Source: Pyrinomonadaceae bacterium
GTDB taxonomy: Bacteria; Acidobacteriota; Blastocatellia; Pyrinomonadales; Pyrinomonadaceae
Direction: 5' to 3'
DNA length: 64,000 nucleotides
Assembly (NCBI GenBank): GCA_021228405.1
Contig: JAJQRF010000004.1
Location: 429,080 to 493,079 of the forward strand
In this document: in pieces, positions 51,791-61,198 of the stretch
How positions within the stretch are numbered: position 1 is the stretch's first letter
How the letters are laid out: every line of letters starts with the position of its first letter
Made by a program: the position numbers and the translations under genes
The notes under the pieces: model-generated
What the model saw: the letters and a program-made list of their open reading frames with translations, nothing else
Database searches by the model: none
Told to the model about the DNA's origin: nothing

Positions 51791-52083
51791 TGATTTTCGG
51801 AATTGATCTTCGACCGTTAAATTTTCAGCGTTTGATTTGAGCTTTGAAGATTTGGGATTTGAAAGAATTAAGGCTGAAAGGTTCAGCTTTCATTTATACT
51901 TTACCAATTTTTTCAGCTAAAAAAAACACTTTTCGCGGAAAATTTTCAAATCCGGGAAAATAATTTTCGTTTTTTGCGCCGAGCCGCAACTTTTTCGCCG
52001 ATTTCGGCATCAAAAAATCGTTGCTTAAAGGTGAAAATACAATTAAAATTAACTATCCAAGCAAGGATTTTTGGAGGCAAAGT

Positions 52084-53298
52084 ATGCAAAATTCTCCGGT
52101 TCGTAAATTAAGTGCGTTTATGTTGCTTTCGGCAGTTTGGTTCGGCGCAGTCGCATTTTTCCCGGTCAGCGCGTCGGCGCAATCGACGGAAGCCGCGAAA
52201 ACGACTGAACAAAAACAAGATAAGAAAGCGAAAAAATCGAAAGAGGCAAAAAATCAAAAAGACGATAAGGCGGTCAGCCAAACTCAGACCAATCCGAATG
52301 CGCCTTTATCGGAAAAGGAAAATCCCGATATGATCGGCAAACGCAAGATCAACGGCGGTTCGGATAAGTTTTTCGGCTGGCTCGGCGGTTCGCAGGAAAA
52401 GGAAGTGGCAATCGGCAGACAGCTTTCGCTCGAAGTCGAACAGCAAGCGAAACTTGTTGAAGACCCGATGATTACCGAATACATCAATCGCGTCGGTCAA
52501 AACGTCGTGCTTCATTCGGATGCGAAAATTCCTTTTACGATCAAAGTCATCGACAGCGACGAGGTAAATGCTTTCGCGCTGCCGGGCGGTTTTTTCTACG
52601 TCAACAAAGGTTTGATCTTAGCCGCCGACAATGAAGCCGAGCTTGCCGGAGTGATGGCGCACGAGATCGCGCACGTCGCCGCCCGTCACGCGATGGAAAA
52701 TCAAGGAAAAATGCAGGCGATCCAATACGGCTTGCTCGGCACGATCATCTTCGGCGGCGGCATCGCCAGCACGATCGCACAAAATGCGGGCGGGATGGCG
52801 CAGATGCTCAGTTTCTTCAAATTCTCGCGCGGAGCAGAAGAAGAAGCCGACAGATTGGGCGTTCAATATCTTTATGCTTCGGGCTATGACCCGACGGCAA
52901 TGGCGACAATGTTTGAAAAACTCGCTTCGCAGAACAGGAAAAAGCCCGGCACTCTGGCAAAATTGTTTTCATCGCACCCGCAATCGCTCGAACGCCGCGA
53001 TACGAGTTTGGCTTTAGTTGCGCGTTTTCGTGAAAAAGAGGAATACGTTATCAGCACTTCCGAATTTCAGCGTGTCAAAAGTCATCTGCTTCGCATCACG
53101 AACGCGAAAGCAGGCGTGACCGGTGACATCGATGAAGGCGAACCCGGCAGACCGACTTTGAAAAAACGTCAACCCGACGCGCCGACCGATGAGGCAAGCG
53201 ATTCGAGCAGTTCGAGCAGTGATTCGTCTTCGGACGGTCCGCCCAAGCTCAAGAAACGCGGTGAAACTCCCGAGCCTTCACCAAGTCCTGAAAAGTAA
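52084..53298 (+). CDS. Exported M48-family metalloprotease
   Basis: Start at the ATG of MQNSPVRKLS (404 residues), with GGAGG six bases upstream; an earlier in-frame start is unlikely. A signal peptide (FMLLSAVWFGAVAFF) and a Lys-rich linker precede the M48 domain: QLSLEVEQQAKL, VMAHEIAHVAARHAMENQ (zinc site HEIAH) and the third-ligand region EEEADRLGVQYLYASGYDP. The C-terminal 60 residues are low-complexity, Ser/Asp/Pro-rich. LoiP/BepA-type proteases of this kind act in the periplasm on outer-membrane proteins. It converges on the TPR gene, with a strong terminator between. Confidence 0.93.
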   Translation: MQNSPVRKLSAFMLLSAVWFGAVAFFPVSASAQSTEAAKTTEQKQDKKAKKSKEAKNQKDDKAVSQTQTNPNAPLSEKENPDMIGKRKINGGSDKFFGWLGGSQEKEVAIGRQLSLEVEQQAKLVEDPMITEYINRVGQNVVLHSDAKIPFTIKVIDSDEVNAFALPGGFFYVNKGLILAADNEAELAGVMAHEIAHVAARHAMENQGKMQAIQYGLLGTIIFGGGIASTIAQNAGGMAQMLSFFKFSRGAEEEADRLGVQYLYASGYDPTAMATMFEKLASQNRKKPGTLAKLFSSHPQSLERRDTSLALVARFREKEEYVISTSEFQRVKSHLLRITNAKAGVTGDIDEGEPGRPTLKKRQPDAPTDEASDSSSSSSDSSSDGPPKLKKRGETPEPSPSPEK

Positions 53299-53314
53299 TT
53301 AATTGTTGATCGAA

Positions 53315-53356
53315 TGAAAAAGCGCGGGTGGATTCACCCGCGCTTTTTCATTTTTT
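53315..53356. terminator. Bidirectional rho-independent terminator
   Basis: tgaaaaagcgcgggtg pairs with cacccgcgctttttca across a four-base loop, with T-runs on both sides. It separates the converging M48 and TPR genes. Confidence 0.92.
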
Positions 53357-53371
53357 ACAACTCCGTATGTT

Positions 53372-55504
53372 CTATTTTTTCTGTTTCAATTTTTCTTTCA
53401 AGCGTTCGAGTGTGCTTTTTTCAGAGGCAAGGTTAAATGCCTTTTGCCAAGCCGTTTTAGCTTGCTCCTGTTTCCCGATCTTCTGGTAAACGTCGCCGAT
53501 GTGTTCCTGAATCGTCGCCGAGCCGGAATCATACATCGCGGCTTCGAGCAGAAATTTTTCGGCTTCGGGAAAATTTTCGAGTTTGAAGTAAGCCCAACCC
53601 AGACTGTCGAGATAATTGGGGTTTGTCGGATCGATCTTCAAAGCTCTTTTAATAAGCGTCACCGCTTCTTCCAATTTCACGTTTCTTTCCACCAGAAAAT
53701 AACCTAAATTGTTCAAAGCGTTCGGATTATCGGGAGATTCCTTGAGAATCTGGCGGAGCGTGTCTTCGGCTGATTTAAAGTCGCCCGACATCTGATACGC
53801 ACTTGCCAGAACCAGCCGCGCCATTAATTTTCTTTCGGTACCCTGTGCCGAATTATAGGCTTGATTGGCTGAATCGATGGCTTCCTTGCCGCGATTCGCT
53901 TCGCTGTAAAGAGTGGAAATATAGATGTAATTGTTGAAATCGTCATACATCGGCGACGTGACGAGGATCGGTGCACTGTCTATTTCGGTGTTTTGATTGT
54001 CGTTTGCGGCGGTTTTAATCTTTTTTTTTTCGATCAGATTTTTGATGAGCGAAACGCCCTCGTCGACTTTTCCGTTTTCGGTCAAAAGCTGTGCTTCAAG
54101 CCGCAGAAAAAAATAATCGTCAGGATAACGTTTCCTGACGCTCCTAACCGTTTCCAAAGCTTCCGACTTTTTTCCCGATTCACGGTAAAAGGAAATCATC
54201 TGCCGATCGGCAAAAAGATCGTCTTTCCCGAGCAATTGCCGTGCTTTTTCGATAGCCGCCTTAGCATCGGTCGGACGATTGGCATTTTTGTAGGTTTGAA
54301 TTATTTTCTCGAAAACCCCGATGGTGAAATCGCGGTCGCTGTCCGCTACAGGTTCCATTTCTTCGATGCCGCGAACTTTCAATGCGGTTTGATAAGCGTT
54401 AACCGCATCGTCAACTCTTTTTGCCTTGACGAAAATATCGCCCAAAGCGATCTGCAAGCTCGCCGCCGCAAATTTATCGCTCGGTGCCAAACGCGTCGAA
54501 GAATCGCGCAAAACTTTGGCGGCATCGTCGATCTTTCCGGCTCTCGTCTGAACTTCCGCCAAAAACGTGATCAAAGTCAGATTGGTCGGGTTTGCAAAAA
54601 CCGCCTGACGCAGAGATTCGACCGCTAGTGCGGCTGAATTTGAATCGACCGAATTGACGGCTTCGCGCAGATTCTCGATCGCTTCGTTATTTTCCGGATC
54701 GTCCGCCACAACCTGACTGAAAAGTTCGAGAGCCTCTTTATTTTTCCCTGATTTTAAGAGCGCGTTTCCGAGTTTCAAGGTCGCGCTATCAGGCGTAAGA
54801 TTTCCGTCGCCGCCCATCACGCGGCGATAAAATTGGGTTTCGATCGGAGTTGCTGACGAAACCCATCTTCTGAGCGCGTCGATTTGTTCTTCGGGCTTAT
54901 TCGTCTGTGAATAATATTCGCTCAGAAACGCCCAGGCTTCGGCATTGCGCGGGTCGAGTTTGGCAATTTCCTTCCAGGAGTTGATCGCTTTTTCGGCAAA
55001 GGTTTTGTCCAATACGCCGTCATTCAGACGGCTTTTGAAGGTGTAAAGCCGCGCTAAGATACGATGGGCTCCGAAATTTCGCGGGTTCAGCTTAATCGAA
55101 ATGTTGGCAAGTAAGATCGCTTCTTCAATATCGTTCGGCGGCGCGCTGATGGAAAGTTCAGCCAATGCCGTGTATCCTTCGGCAAGCGTCGGATCGAGTT
55201 CGACGGCTTTCTGCAAAGCCTGTCTTGCCAGTCTTGCCGTGCTCGAACCCCCCATTTGCGAACGCATCCGGCTCGAACTCCAAATATATCTCTGACCTTC
55301 AAGCAATTTTGCAAGTGCCTGTTCACGTCTTTCGCGTGAAATTTCGGTTTGCCGTGAAGATTCAAGATTCTGGGCAAGCACGCTTGAGAGCTTAGGTGTC
55401 GGAGATGGTAAAGGAAACTGCGGCGAAGGTGCATTTTGCGCGGAAACGGTAGTTATTCCGGTAAGGGACAAGGTAAAAATCAGGGCGATTTTCTCAAACT
55501 TCAT
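53372..55504 (-). CDS. Exported large TPR-repeat protein
   Basis: This 710-residue protein has a signal peptide (MKFEKIALIFTLSLTGITTV). About fifteen TPR-like helix pairs cover most of the length, the clearest being ARQALQKAVELDPTLAEGYT, ELFSQVVADDPENNEAIENL, LRQILKESPDNPNALNNLGY and LIKRALKIDPTNPNYLDSLG. It is probably a periplasmic or outer-membrane scaffold. It is followed upstream by a small membrane gene (55513) and a BamD-like gene, all on one strand, so a three-gene envelope operon is likely. No enzymatic motif. Confidence 0.88.
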   Translation of the reverse strand: MKFEKIALIFTLSLTGITTVSAQNAPSPQFPLPSPTPKLSSVLAQNLESSRQTEISRERREQALAKLLEGQRYIWSSSRMRSQMGGSSTARLARQALQKAVELDPTLAEGYTALAELSISAPPNDIEEAILLANISIKLNPRNFGAHRILARLYTFKSRLNDGVLDKTFAEKAINSWKEIAKLDPRNAEAWAFLSEYYSQTNKPEEQIDALRRWVSSATPIETQFYRRVMGGDGNLTPDSATLKLGNALLKSGKNKEALELFSQVVADDPENNEAIENLREAVNSVDSNSAALAVESLRQAVFANPTNLTLITFLAEVQTRAGKIDDAAKVLRDSSTRLAPSDKFAAASLQIALGDIFVKAKRVDDAVNAYQTALKVRGIEEMEPVADSDRDFTIGVFEKIIQTYKNANRPTDAKAAIEKARQLLGKDDLFADRQMISFYRESGKKSEALETVRSVRKRYPDDYFFLRLEAQLLTENGKVDEGVSLIKNLIEKKKIKTAANDNQNTEIDSAPILVTSPMYDDFNNYIYISTLYSEANRGKEAIDSANQAYNSAQGTERKLMARLVLASAYQMSGDFKSAEDTLRQILKESPDNPNALNNLGYFLVERNVKLEEAVTLIKRALKIDPTNPNYLDSLGWAYFKLENFPEAEKFLLEAAMYDSGSATIQEHIGDVYQKIGKQEQAKTAWQKAFNLASEKSTLERLKEKLKQKK

Positions 55505-55512
55505 AAAAACTC

Positions 55513-55992
55513 CTAAACATTCTCCAAATTTTTCACGATTTTTTCCCAGATCGATTTTCTCGGGAAATTGATTATAAACACGACCAGCGCGATAACCGCC
55601 GCACGCACCATTTCAAAGGCATCGCCTGTCAAGATCGAGATGACAAATCCGACCAAGGCAACAATTTCCGCCATCGATGCCAAAATAATCGAATTTACCG
55701 AAAGCGTTTTTATCAACGCCGAAATGCCTTGCAACAAGGAAAGATCGCGCAGACGATCCCAACGGTAAAGCATCCGGCGGATAATAAAGGAACTGAGTGC
55801 GGCAAATAAAGCGGCAACCCAGAGCATCCATCGCGTGCTGTCTGAAGTCTGCCCGCCGTTTTCGGGTTTTACCAATACAAATGCTAACACAACGAGTATT
55901 AAAAGCGATGCGATCTGCGCGAAAATGAGAAAAGCGGCTGTTCGATACCGCTTTTCAAGTTCGACTCTGGTTTCGGCGGAGATTTCCGTCAT
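55513..55992 (-). CDS. Four-helix inner-membrane protein
   Basis: This 159-residue protein has four membrane spans (TAAFLIFAQIASLLILVVLA; WMLWVAALFAALSSFI; NSIILASMAEIVALVGFVIS; VRAAVIALVVFIINFP) with short basic loops. No conserved polar motif inside the membrane is evident. The gene ends eight bases before the TPR gene start and begins five bases after the BamD-like gene's stop, so it is tightly packed in that unit. Function unknown. Confidence 0.78.
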   Translation of the reverse strand: MTEISAETRVELEKRYRTAAFLIFAQIASLLILVVLAFVLVKPENGGQTSDSTRWMLWVAALFAALSSFIIRRMLYRWDRLRDLSLLQGISALIKTLSVNSIILASMAEIVALVGFVISILTGDAFEMVRAAVIALVVFIINFPRKSIWEKIVKNLENV

Positions 55993-55997
55993 CGGTG

Positions 55998-57509
55998 TTA
56001 TTTTTGTTCGGGCTTTGTTTCCGTGGGCGAAGGCTGTTTTTGGGAAATGATCGTGGTCAAAGCCTTCGGAATTTGCGACGAATCGAGCGTTCCTTCATTC
56101 TTAATTACTTGGTCGATAAGCTCAAATTTTTCCTTATCGAAATCCTTCGTCATCAAAACGCCGTCTTTATCGATCGTCATCGGATAAATTCCGAAAAGCT
56201 GACGCTTGAAGTTTTGAATGAATGAAACGTCTTCGGGCGGTAAAACCTTCGCTCTTTCGGGATTTGCCGCAGGAATCTCCGCGCCGAGCAGTTCGAGTTG
56301 CTGTTTCGATTTTTCCAGATATTCGCTGTTCGGATAATCGCGGACGATGCGCTGAAAATACTTGGCGGCTTCGTCGGTTTCTTCTTCTTCGAGATAGGTG
56401 ATCGCAAGTTTGAAAAGGGCTTCGTCCATAAAATTGAAATTCGGATATTTATCTAAAATTTCACGATAACGCGATTGCGCGCCCTTCAAACCGCCTTTTT
56501 TCTGGTCAACCGAAAGCGAATAATAGTAATTTGCAATATACAGATTATGAAGTCCGAGATTGTCCTGCACCTGCGTTAATCTTTCCTCGACATCTTTTTT
56601 AAAGAGTGAGTTCGGGTATTGCTGAAGCAATGCCTTCAAACGCTGTTCGGCAACTTTAGCGCGTGTCGAATCGCGGTCGGGCAAGCCGATCTGACGCATT
56701 TGCGATTCGGCGATCTTCAATAAAACGCGGTCGGCAAGCGGATGCGTCGGGAAAAATGTCAGCCAATCCTGATAAGCTCCGGCGGCTTGAATCAGCGAAC
56801 TCGAACCGCCTTCGAGATAGAACGAATCGGCAACCGCGAGTTTTGCCATCGGCAGATAGGGCGAATCGGGATAGGTCGTGATGATGGTTTGGAATAAAAG
56901 ACGACCGACATCGTAACGGCTTTTGCGGATTTCGCGCGTCGCCACGATGAAAAGTTCCTTATCGCGTCCGGGCGTAACGGTTCCGATCAATTCGTCGTAT
57001 TCATCATTACCGCCGCCGCCGAAGATGCCGAGAAACTTTTTCTTTTTCTTTATCTCGCGCTCTTTTCCGACCTCCGAAGTCGGGTTTGCACGCGCCGAAG
57101 CCGTTTCGACCAAAGCCGTATCAGCACGCTTCAACAGTTCGGCGGTCGCTTCTTCGTATTGTTCGATGTCGGACATTTCATATTTTTCGGAGCGGTCGAT
57201 TTTACCTCTCAGGCTATTGATGTCCGATTGAAGCGTCGAGGCTTCCTTCTCCAAACCGCGCAATCTGCCGAGCGGAGTATTTAAATCGCTTTTATCGTCT
57301 TTTTTCGATTTATCTTCCTTGTTTTCTTCCTTCAAAACCGAAGCCGCACTGTTCAGCGAACGGCGAAGCTGTTCGAGTTTCGTCTTGATGACTTCCAAAC
57401 GCTGCGAAGGCGTTCCGTCGCTCGATTTTTGCTGTGCCGAAACAACAAACGTCGAACCCAGCAATGCCAGCAAAATAAAGAAAACCAATTTATTTTTTCC
57501 TAACAACAT
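55998..57509 (-). CDS. BamD/YbgF-like envelope protein with coiled coil and TPR
   Basis: This 503-residue protein has a signal peptide (MLLGKNKLVFFILLALLGST). An N-terminal coiled coil (SQRLEVIKTKLEQLRRSLNS; LRGLEKEASTLQSDINSLRG) leads to BamD-type TPRs: YDVGRLLFQTIITTYPDSPY, GAYQDWLTFFPTHPLADRVL, AQSRYREILDKYPNFNFMDE and AAKYFQRIVRDYPNSEYLEK. BamD helps assemble outer-membrane proteins, but a conserved lipobox cysteine is not clear here, so it could instead be a YbgF/CpoB-type periplasmic protein. It heads the minus-strand envelope unit. Confidence 0.85.
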   Translation of the reverse strand: MLLGKNKLVFFILLALLGSTFVVSAQQKSSDGTPSQRLEVIKTKLEQLRRSLNSAASVLKEENKEDKSKKDDKSDLNTPLGRLRGLEKEASTLQSDINSLRGKIDRSEKYEMSDIEQYEEATAELLKRADTALVETASARANPTSEVGKEREIKKKKKFLGIFGGGGNDEYDELIGTVTPGRDKELFIVATREIRKSRYDVGRLLFQTIITTYPDSPYLPMAKLAVADSFYLEGGSSSLIQAAGAYQDWLTFFPTHPLADRVLLKIAESQMRQIGLPDRDSTRAKVAEQRLKALLQQYPNSLFKKDVEERLTQVQDNLGLHNLYIANYYYSLSVDQKKGGLKGAQSRYREILDKYPNFNFMDEALFKLAITYLEEEETDEAAKYFQRIVRDYPNSEYLEKSKQQLELLGAEIPAANPERAKVLPPEDVSFIQNFKRQLFGIYPMTIDKDGVLMTKDFDKEKFELIDQVIKNEGTLDSSQIPKALTTIISQKQPSPTETKPEQK

Positions 57510-57568
57510 AAAACCTCAAATTTATAGATCGCAATTTAGATTTTTTTGAACGATCGGGTAATAAACTT

Positions 57569-58231
57569 TTAAGCCCAGACAGTTCCTTTTTCAAGCAATT
57601 CAGTAACCGCTTCGGCAGGTTTACCGCCGCCGAAAACCGCCGAACCCGCCACGATTATTTCCGCTCCGGCTTCGACTATTTCGTGAATATTCGCGGCATC
57701 GATCCCGCCGTCGATCTCGATTCGCGTCGAAAGTCCGCGTTCATCGATCATTCTTCTCAAACGCTTTAATTTGTCGAGCGAAGTAGGAATAAATTTTTGT
57801 CCGCCGAAACCCGGATTAACCGACATCAATAAAATAAAATCCGCATAGGGCAGAGCTTCTTCCAGAGCAATCAACGGTGTTGCGGGATTTATCGCAATTC
57901 CCGCTTTTCCGCCGGCTTCCCGAATCGCCATCAGAGTTCTTTGCAGATGAACGTCGGCTTCGACGTGAACCGAAACCATATCGGCTCCCGCTTTGACAAA
58001 TTCGACTGCGTATTTGCTCGGTTCGACGATCATTAAATGACAATCGATCGTCATTTTCGTAAATTTTCTGACCGATTTCAGAACCGGAATTCCGACCGTC
58101 AGATTCGGCACGAACCTGCCGTCCATCACGTCGAAATGTAAAACCGTTGCGCCGCCTTTCTCGATCTCCGCAATCTCTTTGCCCAAACGCGTAAAATCAG
58201 CCGAAAGAATCGAGGGTGCTATTTCAAACAT
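57569..58231 (-). CDS. rpe: Ribulose-phosphate 3-epimerase
   Basis: This 220-residue TIM-barrel enzyme interconverts ribulose 5-phosphate and xylulose 5-phosphate. Motifs: IAPSILSADFTRLGKEI at the start, VLHFDVMDGRFVPNLTVG with metal-ligand residues, KMTIDCHLMIVEP, LLMSVNPGFGGQKFIP and IEIDGGIDAANI. The ATG at 58229-58231 gives the family's usual start, MFEIAPSI. A TTG at 58264 has a better Shine-Dalgarno (GGAGAG) and would add 11 residues, so the start is uncertain. It forms a cluster with PASTA, rsmB and fmt genes. Confidence 0.95.
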   Translation of the reverse strand: MFEIAPSILSADFTRLGKEIAEIEKGGATVLHFDVMDGRFVPNLTVGIPVLKSVRKFTKMTIDCHLMIVEPSKYAVEFVKAGADMVSVHVEADVHLQRTLMAIREAGGKAGIAINPATPLIALEEALPYADFILLMSVNPGFGGQKFIPTSLDKLKRLRRMIDERGLSTRIEIDGGIDAANIHEIVEAGAEIIVAGSAVFGGGKPAEAVTELLEKGTVWA

Positions 58232-58288
58232 TGCTTGATTTTTTTCCTTTAACTTTGTTGCCAAAACAATCTCTCCGGTTGCTTAAAC

Positions 58289-58957
58289 CTACGGTTTCGG
58301 TGTCGTTCGCGGTCGCACATCGCCGCCCGTCGGGGTCTTTGTAACTGTCGGCGGAGCAGGAGTTTTTGTGGTCGTCGTTGTCGAACCCGTATTTTTGTTT
58401 CCCTTATCGGTGGAATTTCCCGATGTGCCGGAATCGGAATTTCCAGCCGGACTGCTGTTGCTGTTTGAATTGGATTTATTTCCGATCACGTCGCGCTTCG
58501 TGTCCGCTTTCTTTTTATTGGAGTTGGTGTTCGTGTTTTTATTCGTCTTTTTCGGCTTGTCCGAGATCATATCCTCGATCACGTCCGTATCGTCCTCTTC
58601 GTTGGATTTTTTGATCGTCGTCGGTTCTTCCTGTCCTTCGGGGTTGGTTTTGCTCGTCACAACCAGAATCATTTGTCCCGTTTTGACGGTTTCGCCGGGT
58701 TTCGGAAGCTGTTCCAGGATCGTATTGGGTTTTTCGGTGCTGTATCGGTCGGCGCGCCGTTTGATCTTCAAACCGAGCGAAGCCAGTTCCTTTTCGCTTT
58801 CGACGAAATCCTTCCCGGTAATCTCAGGAACCTTTATCTCCTGCCCCTGCAAAGACATATAAACAACGCCGCCCATACCGACAAGAAACGTTCCCGCCAG
58901 AGCAATGACGATAAACAGTTTACCGATCGCTGAAAATCCTGATTTAATTAAACCCAC
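58289..58957 (-). CDS. Membrane-anchored single-PASTA-domain protein
   Basis: This 222-residue protein begins at a GTG. One transmembrane segment (LFIVIALAGTFLVGMGGVVY, residues 14-33) is followed by one PASTA domain (about 40-105: VPEITGKDFVESEKELASLG, LEQLPKPGETVKTGQMILVV). A long Ser/Asn/Lys/Thr tail (NKNTNTNSNKKKADTK; GSTTTTTKTPAP) ends in Pro and Arg. PASTA domains bind peptidoglycan fragments; here no kinase domain is attached, so it may be a wall sensor or anchor. It lies between rsmB and rpe. Confidence 0.88.
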   Translation of the reverse strand: MGLIKSGFSAIGKLFIVIALAGTFLVGMGGVVYMSLQGQEIKVPEITGKDFVESEKELASLGLKIKRRADRYSTEKPNTILEQLPKPGETVKTGQMILVVTSKTNPEGQEEPTTIKKSNEEDDTDVIEDMISDKPKKTNKNTNTNSNKKKADTKRDVIGNKSNSNSNSSPAGNSDSGTSGNSTDKGNKNTGSTTTTTKTPAPPTVTKTPTGGDVRPRTTPKP

Positions 58958-59044
58958 TTTTGATGAACTCCAAAAATAAAACGAAAGTCTAACATTTTTT
59001 GCTGAAACAAACGAGTGAAACGACTATAAAAACTTATCAGAAAA

Positions 59045-60307
59045 CTACTTCTTTGCAAATTCGGCAATGAAAAATCCGTCCATTTTATCTCTCTGCGGAA
59101 AAGTCCGCGCAAAGCCTTCTTCGGTAAGGAAGTTTTCCGAAACATTTGGTCTGACCTGATAAAAAGCATCGTTTTCCGCCAAAAATTCTTTGCAAATTTT
59201 TTCGTTTTCTTCTGATTCGAGCGAACAGGTCGAATAGATCAATCTTCCGCCGTGTTTGACTAGCTTTGATGCGTTTTGCAGAATGGCGCGTTGTTTCAAA
59301 GATAATTCGGCAATGTCTTTTTCTGCCAGAAAATATCGGATTTCGGGATTATGCCGGATCGTTCCCGTTCCCGAGCACGGCGCATCGAGCAAAACGGCAT
59401 CGAAAATTTCATCGGCAAACGGCAAAAATTTCTCCGCGTCGTAAGCCAACAGCGAATAATTTTTCGCGCCGACGTTTTCGCAGATTCTTCTGACCGTTTT
59501 CAATCTCTGTTCGTATAAATCGCCGCCGACAAACAACTTATCCTTTGTTTTCGATAAATAATTGACAAACGAAAACTTGCTTCCCGGCGCACAGCAAACG
59601 TCGAAATACGATTCGTTTTCTTTTAACCCGACAACTTCGGCGACCAGTTGCGAGGCTTTTTCCTGAAAATAAATCTTCCCGTTTTCGGCTAATTCGCGCA
59701 GAAAACTTTTTTCGTTTTCAATTGATTTATTTTCGAGCGATTTTTTGACGGCTTCGGTCGTTTTTGCCGTAAACCGAAAATCCAATTTCGGCGTTTCATT
59801 GTTCGCAATTGCCAATCTTTCGGTTTCCGCAATGCCGAACTCTAAAATCCACTTTTCTACCAACCAACGCGGATGCGAAGTTTCAACTGAAATTCGTTCT
59901 ACTTCATCGTTAAAATTCAATTCGGGCTTTTCACGCGTAAATCTGCGCAAAACTGCATTCACAAATCCTTTTGCCGAAGTTTTTTTCGCTCTCTGTGTGA
60001 GGTTCACGGCATCGTTTATCGCCGCGTGAGCCGGAATCTTGTCGAGAAATTGTAGTTGATAAAGCGCGATTCGTATAATTGTTTTGACCGCCGAATCGAT
60101 CTTTTTTCCGTTCGTCAGTTTTTCGATCAGTTTATCCAGATAAATCCGTTTTCGTAAAACTCCGAGCGTGATCTCGTGACATAAACCGCGATCTATCTGC
60201 TCCAGTTTTTCTTCGTAAAGCGGCAAAAGCACCGATGAAAACGCTTTTTCCGTTTCGATCTTGGTCAGAATTTCAAAAGCCGCGATTCGCGCCGGTGATA
60301 TTTTCAT
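59045..60307 (-). CDS. rsmB: 16S rRNA (cytosine-967 C5)-methyltransferase
   Basis: This 420-residue protein has an N-terminal NusB-like helical RNA-binding domain (RIAAFEILTKIETEKAFSSV; IRIALYQLQFLDKIPAHAAI), then a Rossmann methyltransferase: SYFDVCCAPGSKFSFVNYLS (SAM site), ADEIFDAVLLDAPCSGTGTI with catalytic Cys motif PCSG, and GGRLIYSTCSLESEENEK with the second catalytic Cys. This pattern identifies RsmB/Sun, which modifies the small ribosomal subunit. It lies in the cluster with PASTA and fmt genes; fmt is separated by trhO here. Confidence 0.95.
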   Translation of the reverse strand: MKISPARIAAFEILTKIETEKAFSSVLLPLYEEKLEQIDRGLCHEITLGVLRKRIYLDKLIEKLTNGKKIDSAVKTIIRIALYQLQFLDKIPAHAAINDAVNLTQRAKKTSAKGFVNAVLRRFTREKPELNFNDEVERISVETSHPRWLVEKWILEFGIAETERLAIANNETPKLDFRFTAKTTEAVKKSLENKSIENEKSFLRELAENGKIYFQEKASQLVAEVVGLKENESYFDVCCAPGSKFSFVNYLSKTKDKLFVGGDLYEQRLKTVRRICENVGAKNYSLLAYDAEKFLPFADEIFDAVLLDAPCSGTGTIRHNPEIRYFLAEKDIAELSLKQRAILQNASKLVKHGGRLIYSTCSLESEENEKICKEFLAENDAFYQVRPNVSENFLTEEGFARTFPQRDKMDGFFIAEFAKK

Positions 60308-60322
60308 AACTTAATAAAACAC

Positions 60323-60392
60323 TTGTCCACAGATGAACATAGATTCTATAAAATTTCTTATCCGAGTCCATCCTTGTTCATCTGTGGACAAA
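60323..60392. repeat. CCACAGATGAAC palindrome, copy 1
   Basis: ttgtccacagatgaacatag is inverted against ccttgttcatctgtggacaa. It fills the 85-bp gap between trhO and rsmB on the same strand and ends right at the trhO stop codon (60393). A longer copy is at 62133-62245. Confidence 0.85.
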
Positions 60393-61169
60393 TTATTTCT
60401 TCACTTTCTTCTGCGGCGGATTTACGGTCAACGGGCGATTATCGATAGTTTTTCCGCCTTCGAGATTTTTATCGACCGCGATGCGGTCATCGAAAACGAA
60501 ACATTCGCCTTCCCAGAGCGATTCTTCATCGGGCGTTTCTTCCAGATATTTCAAAATTCCGCCTTCGAGTTGATATACGTTTTCAAATCCCATTTCGACC
60601 ATCAACGGCGCAAATTTTTCACAGCGAATGCCGCCCGTGCAGAACATTGCGATCTTTTTATGTTCATTCGGGTCGAAGTTTTCCCTCACAAAATCGGTCA
60701 GATCGCTGAATTTTTCGATCTGCGGATTGATCGCGCCTTTAAATGTTCCGAGTTCGATCTCGTAATCGTTGCGCGTGTCCAAAATGATCGTGTCCTTGTC
60801 GGAAATTATTTTGTTCCAATCGCCCGGCTTCGTGTGCGTTCCGATTCCTTTTTCGATCTTGACGGGATGACGAAGCGAAACGATTTCCTGTTTGATGCGG
60901 ACTTTCGCCTTCAAAAACGGGCGTTCGGCGAAATATGAAGTTTTATAAGTCAGTTTCGTATCGAACGCGTTTTCGAGAACTTCGACAAATTTCAGAATAT
61001 CTTCGGGCAAGCCTGAAATCGTCGAATTATAACCTTCTTCGGCGATCAAAATCGTGCCTTTGATCGAAAGTTCGTCCATTGCCGATTTCAGTTTCGCTTT
61101 GATTTCCGGCAAATTTTCCAGTTTCTTGAATTCGTAGAACGTTATGATTTGAATATTCTTATCGGACAT
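60393..61169 (-). CDS. trhO: tRNA uridine-34 hydroxylase (rhodanese family)
   Basis: This 258-residue protein starts at MSDKNIQIITFYEFKKLENL. It has the N-terminal UPF0176 fold (LKSAMDELSIKGTILIAEEG) and a C-terminal rhodanese domain with the active cysteine in IAMFCTGGIRCEKFAPLM. These are hallmarks of TrhO/YceA, which hydroxylates the wobble uridine of tRNA. RPFLKAKVRIKQEIVSLRHP is also typical. It lies between rsmB and fmt, making a run of RNA-modification and translation genes. Confidence 0.93.
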   Translation of the reverse strand: MSDKNIQIITFYEFKKLENLPEIKAKLKSAMDELSIKGTILIAEEGYNSTISGLPEDILKFVEVLENAFDTKLTYKTSYFAERPFLKAKVRIKQEIVSLRHPVKIEKGIGTHTKPGDWNKIISDKDTIILDTRNDYEIELGTFKGAINPQIEKFSDLTDFVRENFDPNEHKKIAMFCTGGIRCEKFAPLMVEMGFENVYQLEGGILKYLEETPDEESLWEGECFVFDDRIAVDKNLEGGKTIDNRPLTVNPPQKKVKK

Positions 61170-61198
61170 TTTTGATACAGCTCGCAAAACCAAACATT